This document shows positions 25,166 to 36,610 of a DNA stretch of 64,000 nucleotides, in pieces. The DNA comes from Stramonita haemastoma (Eukaryota > Mollusca > Gastropoda > Neogastropoda > Muricidae). Both the position numbers and the translations under genes were made by a program. Within the stretch, counting starts at the first letter, position 1, and the number at the start of each line of letters is the position of its first letter. Location: contig CM060323.1 in assembly GCA_030674155.1 (NCBI GenBank), positions 1,003,086 to 1,067,085 on the forward strand, given 5' to 3'. Under the pieces are notes generated by a model. It saw nothing but the letters and a program-made list of their open reading frames with translations, did not search any database and was not told where the DNA came from.

Positions 25166-25967
25166 TTTCTTCTCCACTAGTTTCATAGACATGCACTTCT
25201 TTTGCTCAGATGTTATCATGTGCATTTCTTTAACCCTTTTTTCCCCCGTGTAACAATCATGGCAAAATTATTTGCCGGTTTTATTTTTAAGAATGACTCT
25301 GACAAAATGAATGGCTGAGGGTAGCCATTGGCCACTTTTTCAGACAGCCTCTTATATATCTATCTGTAGTTAAGATCGCCATGATCTATATATATCTATC
25401 TATATATCTATATATATGTGTGTGTGTGTGTGTGATATAACCAGATCTGCACTTGATAGGACTGATATAGCATGACTTGGATCCATAGGTTGAAATATGC
25501 AAAGAAATGTGTCTACATTGGCTGCTGGGACACTGGTGATTATTCATTTGTTATATATATGTATGTATGCAAGTAGTGAATGAGATCCCTGTATTGAGAT
25601 ACATATCAGCTTTTTATCAATATAAAATCTTTGTACTTAATTTCTTTTGAAGCAGAAGGTTTGTGAATCTACATATCAATTTTTAAAATCAATATATTGG
25701 ATTTTGTATTGTTTGTTACTGTTGGTTTTATGTTTTTATAAATTGCTGTTTATTTTGACTGTTACCTAGAGGTTGTGAATTTTATTTGATGCTTTTTGGT
25801 GTTAAAGTTTGAAAATATGTATTTTTTAAAAAGAAGTTTTTGCAGCAGGACACCTTGTCCTTATATCAGAAAGGTAGACTTGATTATATACAACCATTTT
25901 ACAAATGCCATGGAAGTGTGTTGATATTGCATATCATGTGTGTGTGTGTATGTGTGTGCGCTACTTA
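25166..25967. other. AT-rich non-coding stretch
   Basis: Short TA/CTAT and TG tracts near 25380-25435. No gene, RNA or mobile element was recognised. Confidence 0.5.
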
Positions 25968-26106
25968 TTATTTTTTTTATTTTATTCTTTTATATTGAGG
26001 ATGATGGAATAAGCACTCATGCACTTTTTTTCATCCATTCCCTGTGTGTATGCAGTTTTGTAAATATTGTCATCTGTTCCCACCGGCACATGATGGCCTA
26101 CTCTTA

Positions 26107-27055
26107 CAGGGTTCGCGATAGCCGGTAATTGTCGGTATTTTACCGATTGTAAACAGGGAATACCGAAAATTTTCGAAGCAGCCGGTACCGCGTACCGATT
26201 CTGTTTGCCTGTGACCGATTAGATTTCCGTCTCAAAAAAAAAGTCTGAAGTGACATTTTCTGACAGTCTGTCATGCACCTGTACTGTGCTTACGCACCTA
26301 CCCCTTCCTACCACCACCCCTTCGGACGAACATCTTTGGCGCCAGCATGATTAGCCTAGCCCGCAGAACAGCAAGCTTTACTGTGAAAGAATAGAGCTTC
26401 GCGCTCTTCTCGGCATGACAGTAACTTCCATTCACAATGAGTAAATGGGGCCTAGATTTATTTAATCTTTATTCTTTTAATCTTTTATATCGAGGATAAT
26501 GGAATAAGCACTCCTGTGCTTTTTTACATCCAGTCCCCATGTGTATGCAGTTTTGTAAATGTCATCTGTTCCCACGGACACAGGATGGCCTGCTCTTACG
26601 AAAAGCGGAGGGTCTTTGACTATGAATTTGCGCGTTGCTTTGAGAGAGAAGAGTCGAAAACTAAATCTAAATTGAACGAAAGATCTAGATGAGCGCTAAG
26701 CATAGAAACAAGAAAGAAGAATATAAGTCTCACGAATGATGCCATGCAAAACAACAGACTGACACGGACAGTGGCACAGGCGCTAGAAAAAAAATCCTAT
26801 TTCCTGCGTGGCTTTGTGCTCAAGAAGCGAGTAGCAGCACGGCAGTCAAAGTCTGAGAGATTTGCGTTCAATTTAGATTTTGTTTTGCTGCCGAACAATC
26901 CCCCCCTCCTCCACCCCCTCACTGAATAGTTTCGTTTTGTTCACAGTACGTACCGGATTTTATTTTCTGGGGACCGATTTTGGGGGAGTTGGTCAAGATA
27001 TCTCTGAAATGGCAACTTGTAGTACCGGTTTTAAAAAATCCTAGCGCGAACCCTG
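26107..27055. mobile_element. 949-bp DNA transposon, non-autonomous, CAGGG ends
   Basis: Starts CAGGGTTCGCGATAG and ends CTAGCGCGAACCCTG, giving 15-bp inverted ends with one mismatch. TCTTA target copies lie at 26102-26106 and 27056-27060. Short ACCG/CCGGT-rich stretches lie near both ends. There is no transposase frame, and a second SINE sits inside. CAGGG termini are common in hAT-type elements, but those usually make 8-bp duplications, so the class is left open. Confidence 0.85.
26457..26612 (-). mobile_element. SINE family A fragment inside the 949-bp transposon
   Basis: Reads tail to core on the + strand: TTTTATATCGAGGATAATGG, CATCCAGTCCCCATGTG, TCATCTGTTCCCAC, CTGCTCTTACGAAAAGCGG. It is an independent copy from the SINE that surrounds the transposon. 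Confidence 0.85.
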
Positions 27056-27218
27056 TCTTATGAAAAGTAGAACAGGATTTAACGTGTGCGCAAGATGCTC
27101 TGCGTGCATTCACACACGGGGCCTCGGTTTACAGTCTCATCCAAAAGACTTTTGGGGAGAGTGGAGTCAGCACTGATGTTAACTCCAGGGGAAAAAAATC
27201 GCAAGATGTTCTGCATAT

Positions 27219-27221
<3 letters not shown>

Positions 27222-27273
<52 letters not shown>
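27222..27273. repeat. (CA)n microsatellite
   Basis: About 26 CA units between the end of the SINE and a minisatellite. Confidence 0.95.
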
Positions 27274-27276
<3 letters not shown>

Positions 27277-27281
27277 CTGAA

Positions 27282-27556
27282 AGTCCAATTGATTCAATGT
27301 GTGATTGCTAAACTTAGCCAAGAAAGAATGCACAAATTCCAGTTGATTCAATATATGTGATTGCTGAATTTAGCCAAGAAAGAATGCACAAATTCCAGTT
27401 GATTCAATATATGTGATTGCTTAACTTAGCCAAGAAAGAATGCTAAAATTCCAGTTGATTCAATGTATAATTGCTAAACTTAGCCAAGAAAGAATGCTAA
27501 CATTCCAGTTGATTCAATATAATTATGTGATTGCTTAACTTAGCCAAGAAAGAAAT
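27282..27556. repeat. minisatellite, about 56-bp unit, 5 copies
   Basis: Units of the type AGTTGATTCAATATATGTGA, TTGCT..., TTAGCCAAGAAAGAATGC, with small length differences (about 52-61 bp). Confidence 0.9.
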
Positions 27557-28307
27557 TTGTCTTGCCATTGATTTGAATACATGCAGACTATTGTGATAAG
27601 CCGATCAATGGAAGAGGAGATGTATGCATTTTCACAGCAATATTGAATTTATATGCACCAACGGTGATTTGCTGCTCTTTTTCTCATTTTTTATAAATAT
27701 ATTTTTATGGTGCTGTTGATTTAATCAGAATTCTTTTTGGGTCTTATTAGTGTGTCTCTTCCATAAAATGGTATCTATATCTTCCATGATAACAGCTGTG
27801 TTGCATTGAAGTTTTCCATTCCAAAAGATAGATATTTCCTCTTCACTTACACATTATAATTCTTTTGTTGATAACACCCCCCCCCCCCCCCCCCCCCTTT
27901 TTTTGTGTTTTTTTTTTGGAAAAGGTTTACTTTCTAAGACCAGTATTTTTCATGATTGTGATTCATCTTCATGTTTAGTTGTTGCTTCCTGCTATTGTTA
28001 TTATTACCAATATCTTTATTATCCTTATCATCATCATTATTATTAATATTATTATCATCATCATTATTATTACCTGGCCAAGGAGCACAGAAGAATACTG
28101 ATGTTGTTATTATCATTATTTATCATCATTATGTTGTTGGAAATATGAGATAATATTCATGATCATTGGTGTTTTTGGTTGATTCATTGTTATTGAAGTC
28201 ATATTGCACATGTCTGATGTGGTTAAGATGTTTTACAACTGTTAGTAAGATGACAGAACTTACATATCATTTGGTCAGATTTGTCACCCCCCCCTCTTCT
28301 TCCATAC
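27557..28307. other. AT-rich non-coding stretch
   Basis: Contains a poly-C run (27877-27897), a T run and an ATT/ATC-rich trinucleotide tract at 27990-28135. Nothing else was recognised. Confidence 0.5.
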
Positions 28308-28556
28308 TAGTCATTGTCTGATTAACTTATACGCACATTCATTTTCACTGTACATTCCTTCCAAAAACTTAGTCATTGTCTGATTAACTTATACGCACAT
28401 TCATTTTCACTGTACATTCCTTCCAAAAACTTAGTCATTGTCTGATTAACTTATACGCACATTCATTTTCACTGTACATTCCTTCCAAAAACTTAGTCAT
28501 TGTCTGATTAACTTATACGCACATTCATTTTCACTGTACAGTCCTTCCAAAAACTT
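28308..28556. repeat. 62-bp minisatellite, 4 copies
   Basis: Four units starting TAGTCATTGTCTGATTAACT are virtually identical; only the last has GTACAG in place of GTACAT. The array looks recently expanded. Confidence 0.95.
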
Positions 28557-29320
28557 ATATAATGATTATGATTCTTCCCCTTGGAAACTTTTATTTTTTT
28601 TAGAGAGGGGGTAGATTCTTTTTCTTCTTCTTTTTTCTTTTCTGTGGATTGAAATTATTGCAATACCATTTTGAAGAGGCTGGTTTGTGGTTCATCATTT
28701 AGGATGCAGCTCTTTATAAAATGTCTTTGTCGTTATTGATATTCAGAGTTTTGGTGGGGAAGGGGGGTCTTGTAGCTAGGTGTTACCTTGGTCATGGCTA
28801 GCCCTTGCCTGTGCTGTAAAGCTGTGAATGATTGAAGGACTGTATTGCGCTTTTTTTTTAAAAAAACTTTGAATTGGATGAGTGTGTTTTATAAAATATG
28901 AGCTACACATGAGAAAGTTGCTGAGTGAGTCATTTATTTTGATAGTGGATTGTGTTTGTAAACATGGGCCGAGTGTATAAATCAGTATGAACTCTGCGTT
29001 TAGTGGGGTTTGCTATAAAGTAAACAGATCTGTTGTTGGCAGGGTGATAAATATCATTAGTATGTTAGAATGGCTGTCAGCATTATGAATGGATTATAGA
29101 ATTTGGTCCTCATTGTTATCAGTATGAAACACAGGTATGGTCACTATCTTTTTCAGTCTGTTTTCATCATGGGTTGTAGTAATTGCATTTATCTAACCAA
29201 GGGATAAATAGTGCTTTGCTGACATGTTTCCAATTTAAAATTAAAAAAAAAATTTCATCATCATCATAATAAAATGTACATTGCATACATAACTGATGCC
29301 GATTGATTTAGGGTGATTGG

Positions 29321-29401
<81 letters not shown>

Positions 29402-29439
29402 GTCGTGTGTACTTTCTTCAGTTTAACGCCTGTTCAACG

Positions 29440-29485
<46 letters not shown>

Positions 29486-29747
29486 TATGAGAATAACTGA
29501 AAGATATCAAATTACAGTAATGACGAGTTTGGTTGTTTTGTTTTTTTGGTAGTAGGCTACATGGATTGTTTGTTGAAGCTATTCCATGACAGAGGTAAAA
29601 AGCTCGTATTCAGTATTCCAGGAACATTGAAATAATCTTTATTTTTATGATGTGTAGACTCAGTTATTCAGTCACAAAATACACTGAATATTTTTAATCA
29701 ATTTCTCCAAGTTATTCACAGTAAAAAGAATATATATATATATTATA

Positions 29748-29787
<40 letters not shown>
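28557..29787. other. AT-rich non-coding stretch with microsatellites
   Basis: Two (TG)n arrays at 29322-29397 and 29440-29484, and (TA)n at 29730-29787 directly against a MITE end. No gene was seen. Confidence 0.6.
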
Positions 29788-29789
<2 letters not shown>

Positions 29790-30208
29790 CGCTCCACCAC
29801 AAAATGAGTCGCTTAGCACATTACCCAATTTTGGGCTGGGACCCATTAAAGACAGGTGGGGGTCAAGTTGTCAATTTTGAGATTTTGATTGATTATTAAA
29901 CTATATCCGTTATTCTACCTTGTAAAGAAATATCAAGGTATAAATTGTATTCCTTTGGCTTTTAAATGTGTTTTGAAAATACCCAAGCCCTCATTCTGAC
30001 AACCTGTTACAAAAAGCAAACTTGCTGGTTTCTCATTTTGTCACATCATGCAGTCTGTTATTTCAATTTGTAATAACTTTGCTCAGAATTGTCCAGTTTT
30101 CAATCTGTTTTTTGCTTTGAATAGCCTTTTTATTGCAGATTAATAACTTATCAATAACTAAAAATTGACCTCTGGTGCACTGCGACTCCTTATGTGGTGG
30201 AGCGTCAC
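29788..30208. mobile_element. 421-bp MITE-like element, copy 2
   Basis: Starts GACGCTCCACCAC next to a (TA)n array and ends GTGGTGGAGCGTCAC. The interior is highly similar to copies 1 and 3. Confidence 0.85.
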
Positions 30209-31412
30209 AATATAATGTATGTTTATGTGTGTGTGTGTGTGTTTGATCATGTGAGAAATGTGCAATTATAAGAATATGATAGAAGGTGGTCAGTGTGTCA
30301 GTGTAAACAACAAGATTGGAATTGGAATGCTGTTTTTCTGTTGAAGCCAAAGAGTTTGTTATGTAATTTGTATATTTATATGTACATCTGTCCTGAATAC
30401 ACACTATGTAACATGTGAACATGTATACTTTATTTAGTGCCATGTCTTAAAAGTTGTGAAAATAACATTTATCCTCGATCGCATTCTTGTCGGCCTTGTT
30501 TTTCTTTTCAAATGGAGATCACATGCTGATTGCAACTCCATGCGTGCGTGCGTATGTGTTTACATATGTAGGTGTGTGCGTATTCTGTGCATGCGTGCGT
30601 GCATGTGTGTGTGTGTGGGAGACAGGCGCGTTACCTCTAGACCACCAATCCACCGATGCTTGACTGAGGATGATGGTAATAATGGTGATGATGATGATGA
30701 TAAGGATGTTTTCGTTAATGATGATAATAATGGTGATGATGATGATGATAAGGATGTTTTCGTTAATGATGATAATGATGATGATAATGATGATAGGGAG
30801 GTTTCCATTGATGGTGATGATGGGGGTGTTTCCATTGATGGTGATGATAATGATGATGATGGTGATGATAATGGCAGGGTTCATACAGAGCTTTGGGAAG
30901 AAAATTCAAGGACTTTTCAAGGACTTTGAAGGGCCTCACTCTCAATTTTCAAGGACCTTCATCGACAAATGGCGCTTGTATTTTATCAATGTTTACACAC
31001 TTTACAGCTGAAAAGAAATATCTATAGCCATTTAGTGCAATTTTTTTCCATAACAAATCAATATTTCTACTGCAGTGAACTGGGGTAAAAAAAAAATAAT
31101 CACTGGCCACAAGTGTGCACTTAGCATGTAACACTTCAATCTACGTGATCATCCCATCTGTTCATTCATAATTTCTCTGCATACTGGTTCTCAATGTCTA
31201 AATTTATATGTGTAAAGCTCTCTATGTGTTGGTTTACCAGGAGACTAATAATTTACAACAGTAAACATTCATCCTCCTGGATAACAGGTTGGAAGGGGGG
31301 GGGGTGGAGGGGAGGGATAGCTGATGATATTGCTGTGGACACAGATTTTCACATCACAACACACTGATGGAAACAGCGGGATGCCATATACCTGCTGTGA
31401 AAAGACGAGAGA

Positions 31413-31469
<57 letters not shown>

Positions 31470-31513
31470 GTGTGTGTGTGTGTGTAATGTTTCTTTAAAA
31501 TTTTTTATCTTAA

Positions 31514-31572
<59 letters not shown>

Positions 31573-31731
31573 AAGGAAAGTGTTAAAGCCCAATTCATCT
31601 CATAACAAAAAAATAGCATAAGAAGTAAATGCTATGGTACAACTGTTCTACACATTTTTCATCAGATGCACAAGTTGGTGTAAAATAATCTTCAAACTAA
31701 TAGAAGATCAGCAGACAGATTTGCCACCAAG
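30209..31731. repeat. non-coding stretch with trinucleotide and TG arrays
   Basis: A GAT-rich tract at 30668-30870, an AGGGTTCATACAGAGC plus CAAGGACTTTTCAAGGAC segment at 30876-30960 that looks like one end of another DNA transposon, and two (TG)n arrays at 31416-31484 and 31516-31570. No exon was recognised. Confidence 0.5.
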
Positions 31732-32395
31732 AAAAACTCATGGCATTGCTGCCCATATAAAAACTCATGGCATTGCTGCCCATATAAAAACTCATGGCAT
31801 TGCTGCCCATATAAAAACTCATGGCATTGCTGCCCATATAAAAACTCATGGCATTGCTGCCCATATAAAAACTCATGGTATTGCTGCCCATATAAAAACT
31901 CATGGCATTGCTGCCCATATAAAAACTCATGGCATTGCTGCCCATGTAAAAACTCATGGCATTGCTGCCCATATAAAAACTCATGGCATTGCTGCCCATA
32001 TAAAAACTCATGGCATTACTGCCCATATAAAAACTCATGGCATTGCTGCCCATATAAAAACTCATGGCATTACTGCTGCCCATATAAAAACTCATGGCAT
32101 TGCTGCCCATATAAAAACTCATGGCAATGCTGCCCATATAAAAACTCATGGCATTGCTGCCCATATAAAAACTAATTGCATTCCTGCCCATATAAAAACT
32201 CATGGCAATGCTGCCCATATAAAAACTCATGGCAATGCTGCCCATATAAAAAACTCATGGCATTGCTGCCCATATAAAAACTCATGGCATTGCTGCTGCC
32301 CATATAAAAACTCATGGCATTGCTGCCCATATAAAAACTCATGGCATTACTGCCCATATAAAAACTCATGGCACTGCTGCCCATATCAAAGGCCA
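31732..32395. repeat. 27-bp minisatellite, about 24 copies
   Basis: Unit AAAAACTCATGGCATTGCTG then CCCATAT. Most units are 27 bp. Two carry an extra GCT and one has an extra A. Because 27 is divisible by three, both strands stay open (KTHGIAAHI on +, MGSNAMSFY on -). The + frame changes to another repeat peptide (NSWHCCPYK) after the one-base insertion near 32250 and still does not stop. I treat the frames as artefacts. Each unit contains a CATATAAAA TATA-like site. Confidence 0.9.
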
Positions 32396-32821
32396 TCAAA
32401 GGGTACCGGTCACAATCTGTCATTTTTGAGAAAAAGAAAAAAAGACCTTTTCCCCTTTCACAAAAAAACCCATACCATACTATGCCATATTGTTTATAGC
32501 CCTACCCACCACGAAAGCCATATCAGGGCTGTCACCTTATCCAGTTTCAGTGGCTCCAGTAACTGTCAACTTCAGGTTCAAAACAAACACCTAATACTTT
32601 CAAGTATCTAACACCGTCCATCCCCAAAAAAACAACCCATATTAAATGACACAACACCTAAATCATTTCATTCCTTAAAGCAAATAAACCAGACTGTGCT
32701 GAGGACACTAGCCATTCCGCTTCATTTATCATCCTTAGATTACACACACACACACGTACACAACCCCCCATCCAAAAAAAGAAGATAAAACAAGTACAAA
32801 AATCTATTTAAAAAACAGCAG
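32396..32821. other. A-rich non-coding stretch
   Basis: No gene or element recognised; a short CA tract lies at 32741-32754. Confidence 0.4.
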
Positions 32822-33015
32822 CAGCTGCCTTGGCGCAGTGGTTAGTACCTTGGATTACGGACTGGAAGGTTGCGTCCCGTAAGAGTCATAGGGATTTTTC
32901 AGACTCCGGCCGGCTCCTACCCAGGGTGAGTGTGCTGTGGGCTCAGTGGGGAGACTGGGACCACACAGTCAAACTTCATTCACTTTACAGATGCAGGACG
33001 TCACAGAAGACGAGG
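32822..33015 (+). mobile_element. SINE family D copy 1
   Basis: The tRNA-like head has an A box TTGGCGCAGTGGTTAGTACC and a B-box-like GGTTGCGTCCC. The 3' part GGACGTCACAGAAGACGAGG then CAGCAAAAAA is shared with the copy at 41034-41220. Confidence 0.6.
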
Positions 33016-33560
33016 CAGCAAAAAACAACAACATCTATATAAGAAGTATGATTGCAGAATGGACATCCTGTACCCATCCCAGTGTCTAAGTGTTGCACAC
33101 AAAAACTCACTAGGAGAACGGAACTGTGAACAGCACCTAACATCTGGTGTGTTTTGCATTTATTCACACACATACTCAAAGCAAGAACGCTACTGTTGTG
33201 CTTGTTTTACAGCAGCATGTATTGTTGACAATGTGCCATAAAGATATACCACTGCATGGATTTGCCTGTGGGGTACATCATTCCTTTACCCTTGGTTGTG
33301 CACACATGCATGCATCCATGCTCTCTCTCTCTCTCTCTCTCTCTCTCATCCTCTCTCTCTATTCCTATTCTCTATTCTATGCCCCTTATCAGTCACACTG
33401 GCAAAATTCTTATCCTCATTAAACCGAACTAAAATCAAAGTGGAAGACACATTCTCAGACTGCCAGGCAGGTTAAAAAACAAACAGCAAATTGCTACAGA
33501 TTACAGCAAGGCACTGAACAGTTTCATACACAACCACTTGTTCACAGGCCTGTCAGATAG
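33016..33560. other. non-coding stretch
   Basis: A (CT)n tract at 33320-33360. Nothing else that I can support. Confidence 0.4.
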
Positions 33561-33805
33561 GGGCTTTTCCAGACACCAGATCTCACTCTCAGCATCTCTG
33601 CCAACACCAGCAACAATGGGCTTTTCCAGACACCAGATCTCACTCTTAGCATCTCTACCAACACCAGCAACAATGGGCTTTTCCAGACATCAATCTCACT
33701 CTTTGCATCTCTCTACCAACACCAGCAACAATGGGCTTTTCCAGACATCAGATCTCACTCTTAGCATCTCTACCAACACCAGTAGCCTTCTCCAGACGCT
33801 GGATC
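33561..33805. repeat. 57-bp minisatellite, about 4.5 copies
   Basis: Unit GGGCTTTTCCAGACACCAGA then TCTCACTCTTAGCATCTC and ACCAACACCAGCAACAAT. Some units lack a few bases. The 19-residue peptide repeat on the + strand is a by-product of the period. Confidence 0.9.
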
Positions 33806-33889
33806 TCACTCAAGAAAATTCTCTCTCCCCAACTTTTCATCATATACATAGAACATATGAGAGAGGCAGACATAGAATGTCCATCCATC

Positions 33890-34855
33890 CCTTAGTCGGG
33901 CGACCGTGGGGGCACCCCTGAAGATTTGACGACCAGTTCCCTCCATTCCTCTCTCTGTTCTGTCTTTCTCAAAATTTTGTAGAGTTCTAGGCCTGTCCAT
34001 TCGCTGATATTGTTCTCCCATCTCTTCCTTGGTCTGCCTCTTTTTCTTCCTCCTTGGACAGTGCCTTGCAGTACTGTTTTTGCAAGTCCACTTGATCTTG
34101 TGACATGCCCATACCATTTAAGTTTACGCTTCTTTACGATTGATAGAAGATTTTGTAGGGACCAATGGTTTGCTGGATTCTGTTACGCATGTCTTCGTTG
34201 CTTCTGTGGTCTCTGTGGGAAATGCCAAGGAGTCTCCTGAAGCATCTCATCTCTACCGCCTGTACTCTTCTCTCCAAATCAGCAGTCAGGGTCCATGATT
34301 CACAGTCATTCAGGAATATAGATATGACAAGGGAGCGCATTAGTCTGATCTTGGAGTTGAGTGAAATATTTTTATCTTTCTAGATGGTGCTCAGTTTTGA
34401 CAGTGCTGTTATTGTCTGTGAAATCCTGCATACTTCCTCTGGCTTGGACCCTTGTCTGATACAATGGCTCCCAAGTACTTGAAGCTTTGAATGGTTTCCA
34501 GCTTTTGGTCATTGACCCTGATATCAGTGCTGATGCCCTTGGCATTATTGGTCATCAGTTTGGTCTTCTCTGCACTGATTTCTATGCCGTATGTTTTAGA
34601 GGCCTTGTTCAGGTGTTCTAATAAGCTGGCAAGCTCTTGTTTTCATCCTGCTAAGACCATTAATGTCATCTGTGAAGCAGAGGTTTGTGATCATTCTGCC
34701 ACCAAAGCTGACTGATCCTTTATGGTGTTCCAGTGCATCAGCCATGATTCTCTCAAGGAAGATGTTGAAAAGAGTGGGTGAGAGTAGACAGCCCTGCCTT
34801 ACTCCAACTGTTGTTGCACACCACTGTCCATGTTGCTGTTGTAGTTCACTGCACT
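33890..34855 (-). pseudogene. 5'-truncated non-LTR retrotransposon (reverse transcriptase C-terminal part)
   Basis: Read on the - strand in several frames it gives LFNIFLERIMADAL and CFTDDIN (reverse transcriptase catalytic region, with CFTDD in place of the usual FADD), CESWTLTADLERRVQA, CFRRLLGISHRDH, then SGLAKT and GGRRRGRP-like and WRELV stretches. These are hallmarks of the C-terminal half of LINE ORF2 proteins. Several frameshifts break it, and the N-terminal half and endonuclease are absent. Confidence 0.85.
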
Positions 34856-35281
34856 GAATGTATGGGATTCAAACCAGGAAAAAGGAATCTCCCCAATACA
34901 AGACACACTGATGACACCGCCCTTTTATCCAGAGACATCACAACTAGGAAGAGAATTCCAATTCAAGCAGCTGCCTCAGGAAACAAGGCAGGACTGAAAC
35001 GGAGTGCCAAAAAGACCAAAGTCGTGCACATAGAAGGATCAGCTAACCAGCCACAGCAGAGCATAGGAATAAATAAAATCAGGGCTGGAAAACCTCTCAA
35101 CTTCCAATACGTGATCGATCTCTGTCCAGACCAACTCAGGATCTTGCAGCAAGGCCATCAGCTCAAGAACAGGCATGGCCAAGCAAAACACAGTCCAGTT
35201 GAACAGCACAGGGAAAGACAGAGGCATACCAGCAAAGCTGAAGATCAGAATTTTAGGCTGCTTCATGTACAGATCTGCTGA
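34856..35281 (+). pseudogene. LINE reverse transcriptase fragment
   Basis: Encodes TRHTDDTALLSRDI and NKAGLKRSAKKTKVVHI, the region around and after the FADD motif of a non-LTR reverse transcriptase, with TDDTALL in place of FADD. Downstream the sense continues in other frames. It stands head to head with the - strand LINE remnant. Confidence 0.7.
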
Positions 35282-35325
35282 CCCGGGGTCAAACCCCTTT
35301 CAAGAAGATTTTTCCAGTGCCAACT

Positions 35326-35612
35326 CGGGGGATGGGATAGCCTAGTGGTCAGAACACTGCGCTCGCAATTTGACAACCCCAGTTCCACTCCCATTCGAGG
35401 GGATTTTTCCCTTTGAGTCAACATCAGTGCGGACTACACTTCCCCTAAAAGTCTTCCGGATGAGACTGTAAACCGAGGCCCAGTGTGCAAAGCATTGTGT
35501 GGTGGGAACAGATGACAATATTTACAAAACTGCAGACACATGGGCACTGGATGTAAAAAAAAAAAAGCATATGAGTGCTTATTCCATTATCCTCTAAATA
35601 AAAGAATAGAGA
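35326..35612 (+). mobile_element. SINE family A with an internal deletion
   Basis: A full head (GGGATAGCCTAGTGGTCAGA, B box CAGTTCCACTCCC diverged) and the family tail are present. About 50-60 bases of the core (between GGCCCAGTGTGC and GGTGGGAACAGATG) are missing. Confidence 0.85.
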
Positions 35613-36039
35613 TTTAAAGCCTGGACTATGAGGAAAGATGATGAACATGTGATAAATGCAGCAGAAATGATGCTCTACAAGTGAAACTGACAGACAAAAA
35701 GAACCAGTGATAGCGTGTTCAAGTGTAACCCCCCTCACAAAAACGTATTTTTGTGTTTGGCGTTACTAAGCGTTAAGTTCAGTAACTCCCTTGTAGAGTT
35801 GAGTGATCGCCCCTTAAAAAGACATGCCTATCGGGATATTTCTGTTTAAATCTCACTTCCTGCCTGGGGTCAGTGAGGGAAAGACGCGTGACAGAGACTC
35901 GCTCCTCGCTGAGTCTAGATGTTCCCCATTAAGGTTTGGTTCCATTTTGTTAATTTTGTTTTTTGATCAAACTATCTGTTTAAGCAAATTTCAGCTTAAT
36001 TCAGAATAGTTTTGGAAGGTTCATGAAATTTATATGTTT
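35613..36039. other. non-coding stretch
   Basis: No element or exon recognised. Confidence 0.4.
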
Positions 36040-36610
36040 GATTTAATTTCACAGGCTTTCAACCTGTGAATTAACAGTGAACCATAAGTGATGGCTTCGA
36101 ACAAAGGAAGCGTGGGGTAAATTTTGGCACCGTCATGGTCTTTGTTGTAAGATTAATTTTTGGTAGGATATTGTTCAGCTATTAAAATGCTGGAAATATT
36201 CTAGTGTGACTTTACACTACAAATATATGGGTGTGAAGGACTACTTAATTTTTGTAATGATTTTATCACTACGAATTCCGACATATTTGTGATATATCAT
36301 TTAGAAAACTCAAATAGTTGAAATATCAGTGGGGGCATTAATTTAATTTGAGAGGCTTTTAGCCTGTGAACTAACAGTGAGACCTAGTGGTTGTTTTGAA
36401 TAAAGTATGTAAATGTTAATACAGTCGTGGTTTTTGTTGTATGTTTAATTTTTGGTAGAATATTGTTCAGCTATTAAAATGCTGGAGATATTCTAGTGTG
36501 GCTTTACACTACAAATATATGAGTGTGAAGGCTTACTTGATTTTTAAAATGATTTTATTCACTAAGAATTCTGATTTATTTGTAATAAATCATTTAGCAA
36601 TTCTAAAACA
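36040..36610. repeat. tandem duplication of about 300 bp
   Basis: Copy 1 (about 36040-36330) and copy 2 (about 36338-36610) share TTAATTTTTGGTAG, ATTGTTCAGCTATTAAAATG, ATATTCTAGTGTG and TTTACACTACAAATATATG in the same order and orientation with moderate divergence. No coding potential was seen. Confidence 0.8.

Larger units (their letters stand above)
25968..27200 (-). mobile_element. SINE family A split by a DNA transposon
   Basis: The tail and part of the core lie at 25968-26106 (ATTGAGGATGATGGAATAAG, then GATGGCCTACTCTTA). The rest of the core and pre-core lie at 27056-27200 (TCTTATGAAAAGTAGAACAG, then AAGACTTTTGGGGAGAGTGG). The break falls inside the conserved CTACTCTTACGAAAAG segment. 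TCTTA is duplicated on both sides. Confidence 0.9.

Noticed and set aside
24621..25225. Cys/Ser/Thr-rich - strand frames of up to 182 codons
   Set aside because: They are made by 27-28 bp minisatellites; the periodic peptide has no other support.
28308..28556. CRISPR-like look of evenly spaced repeats
   Set aside because: Units are contiguous with no unique spacers, and the DNA is eukaryotic.
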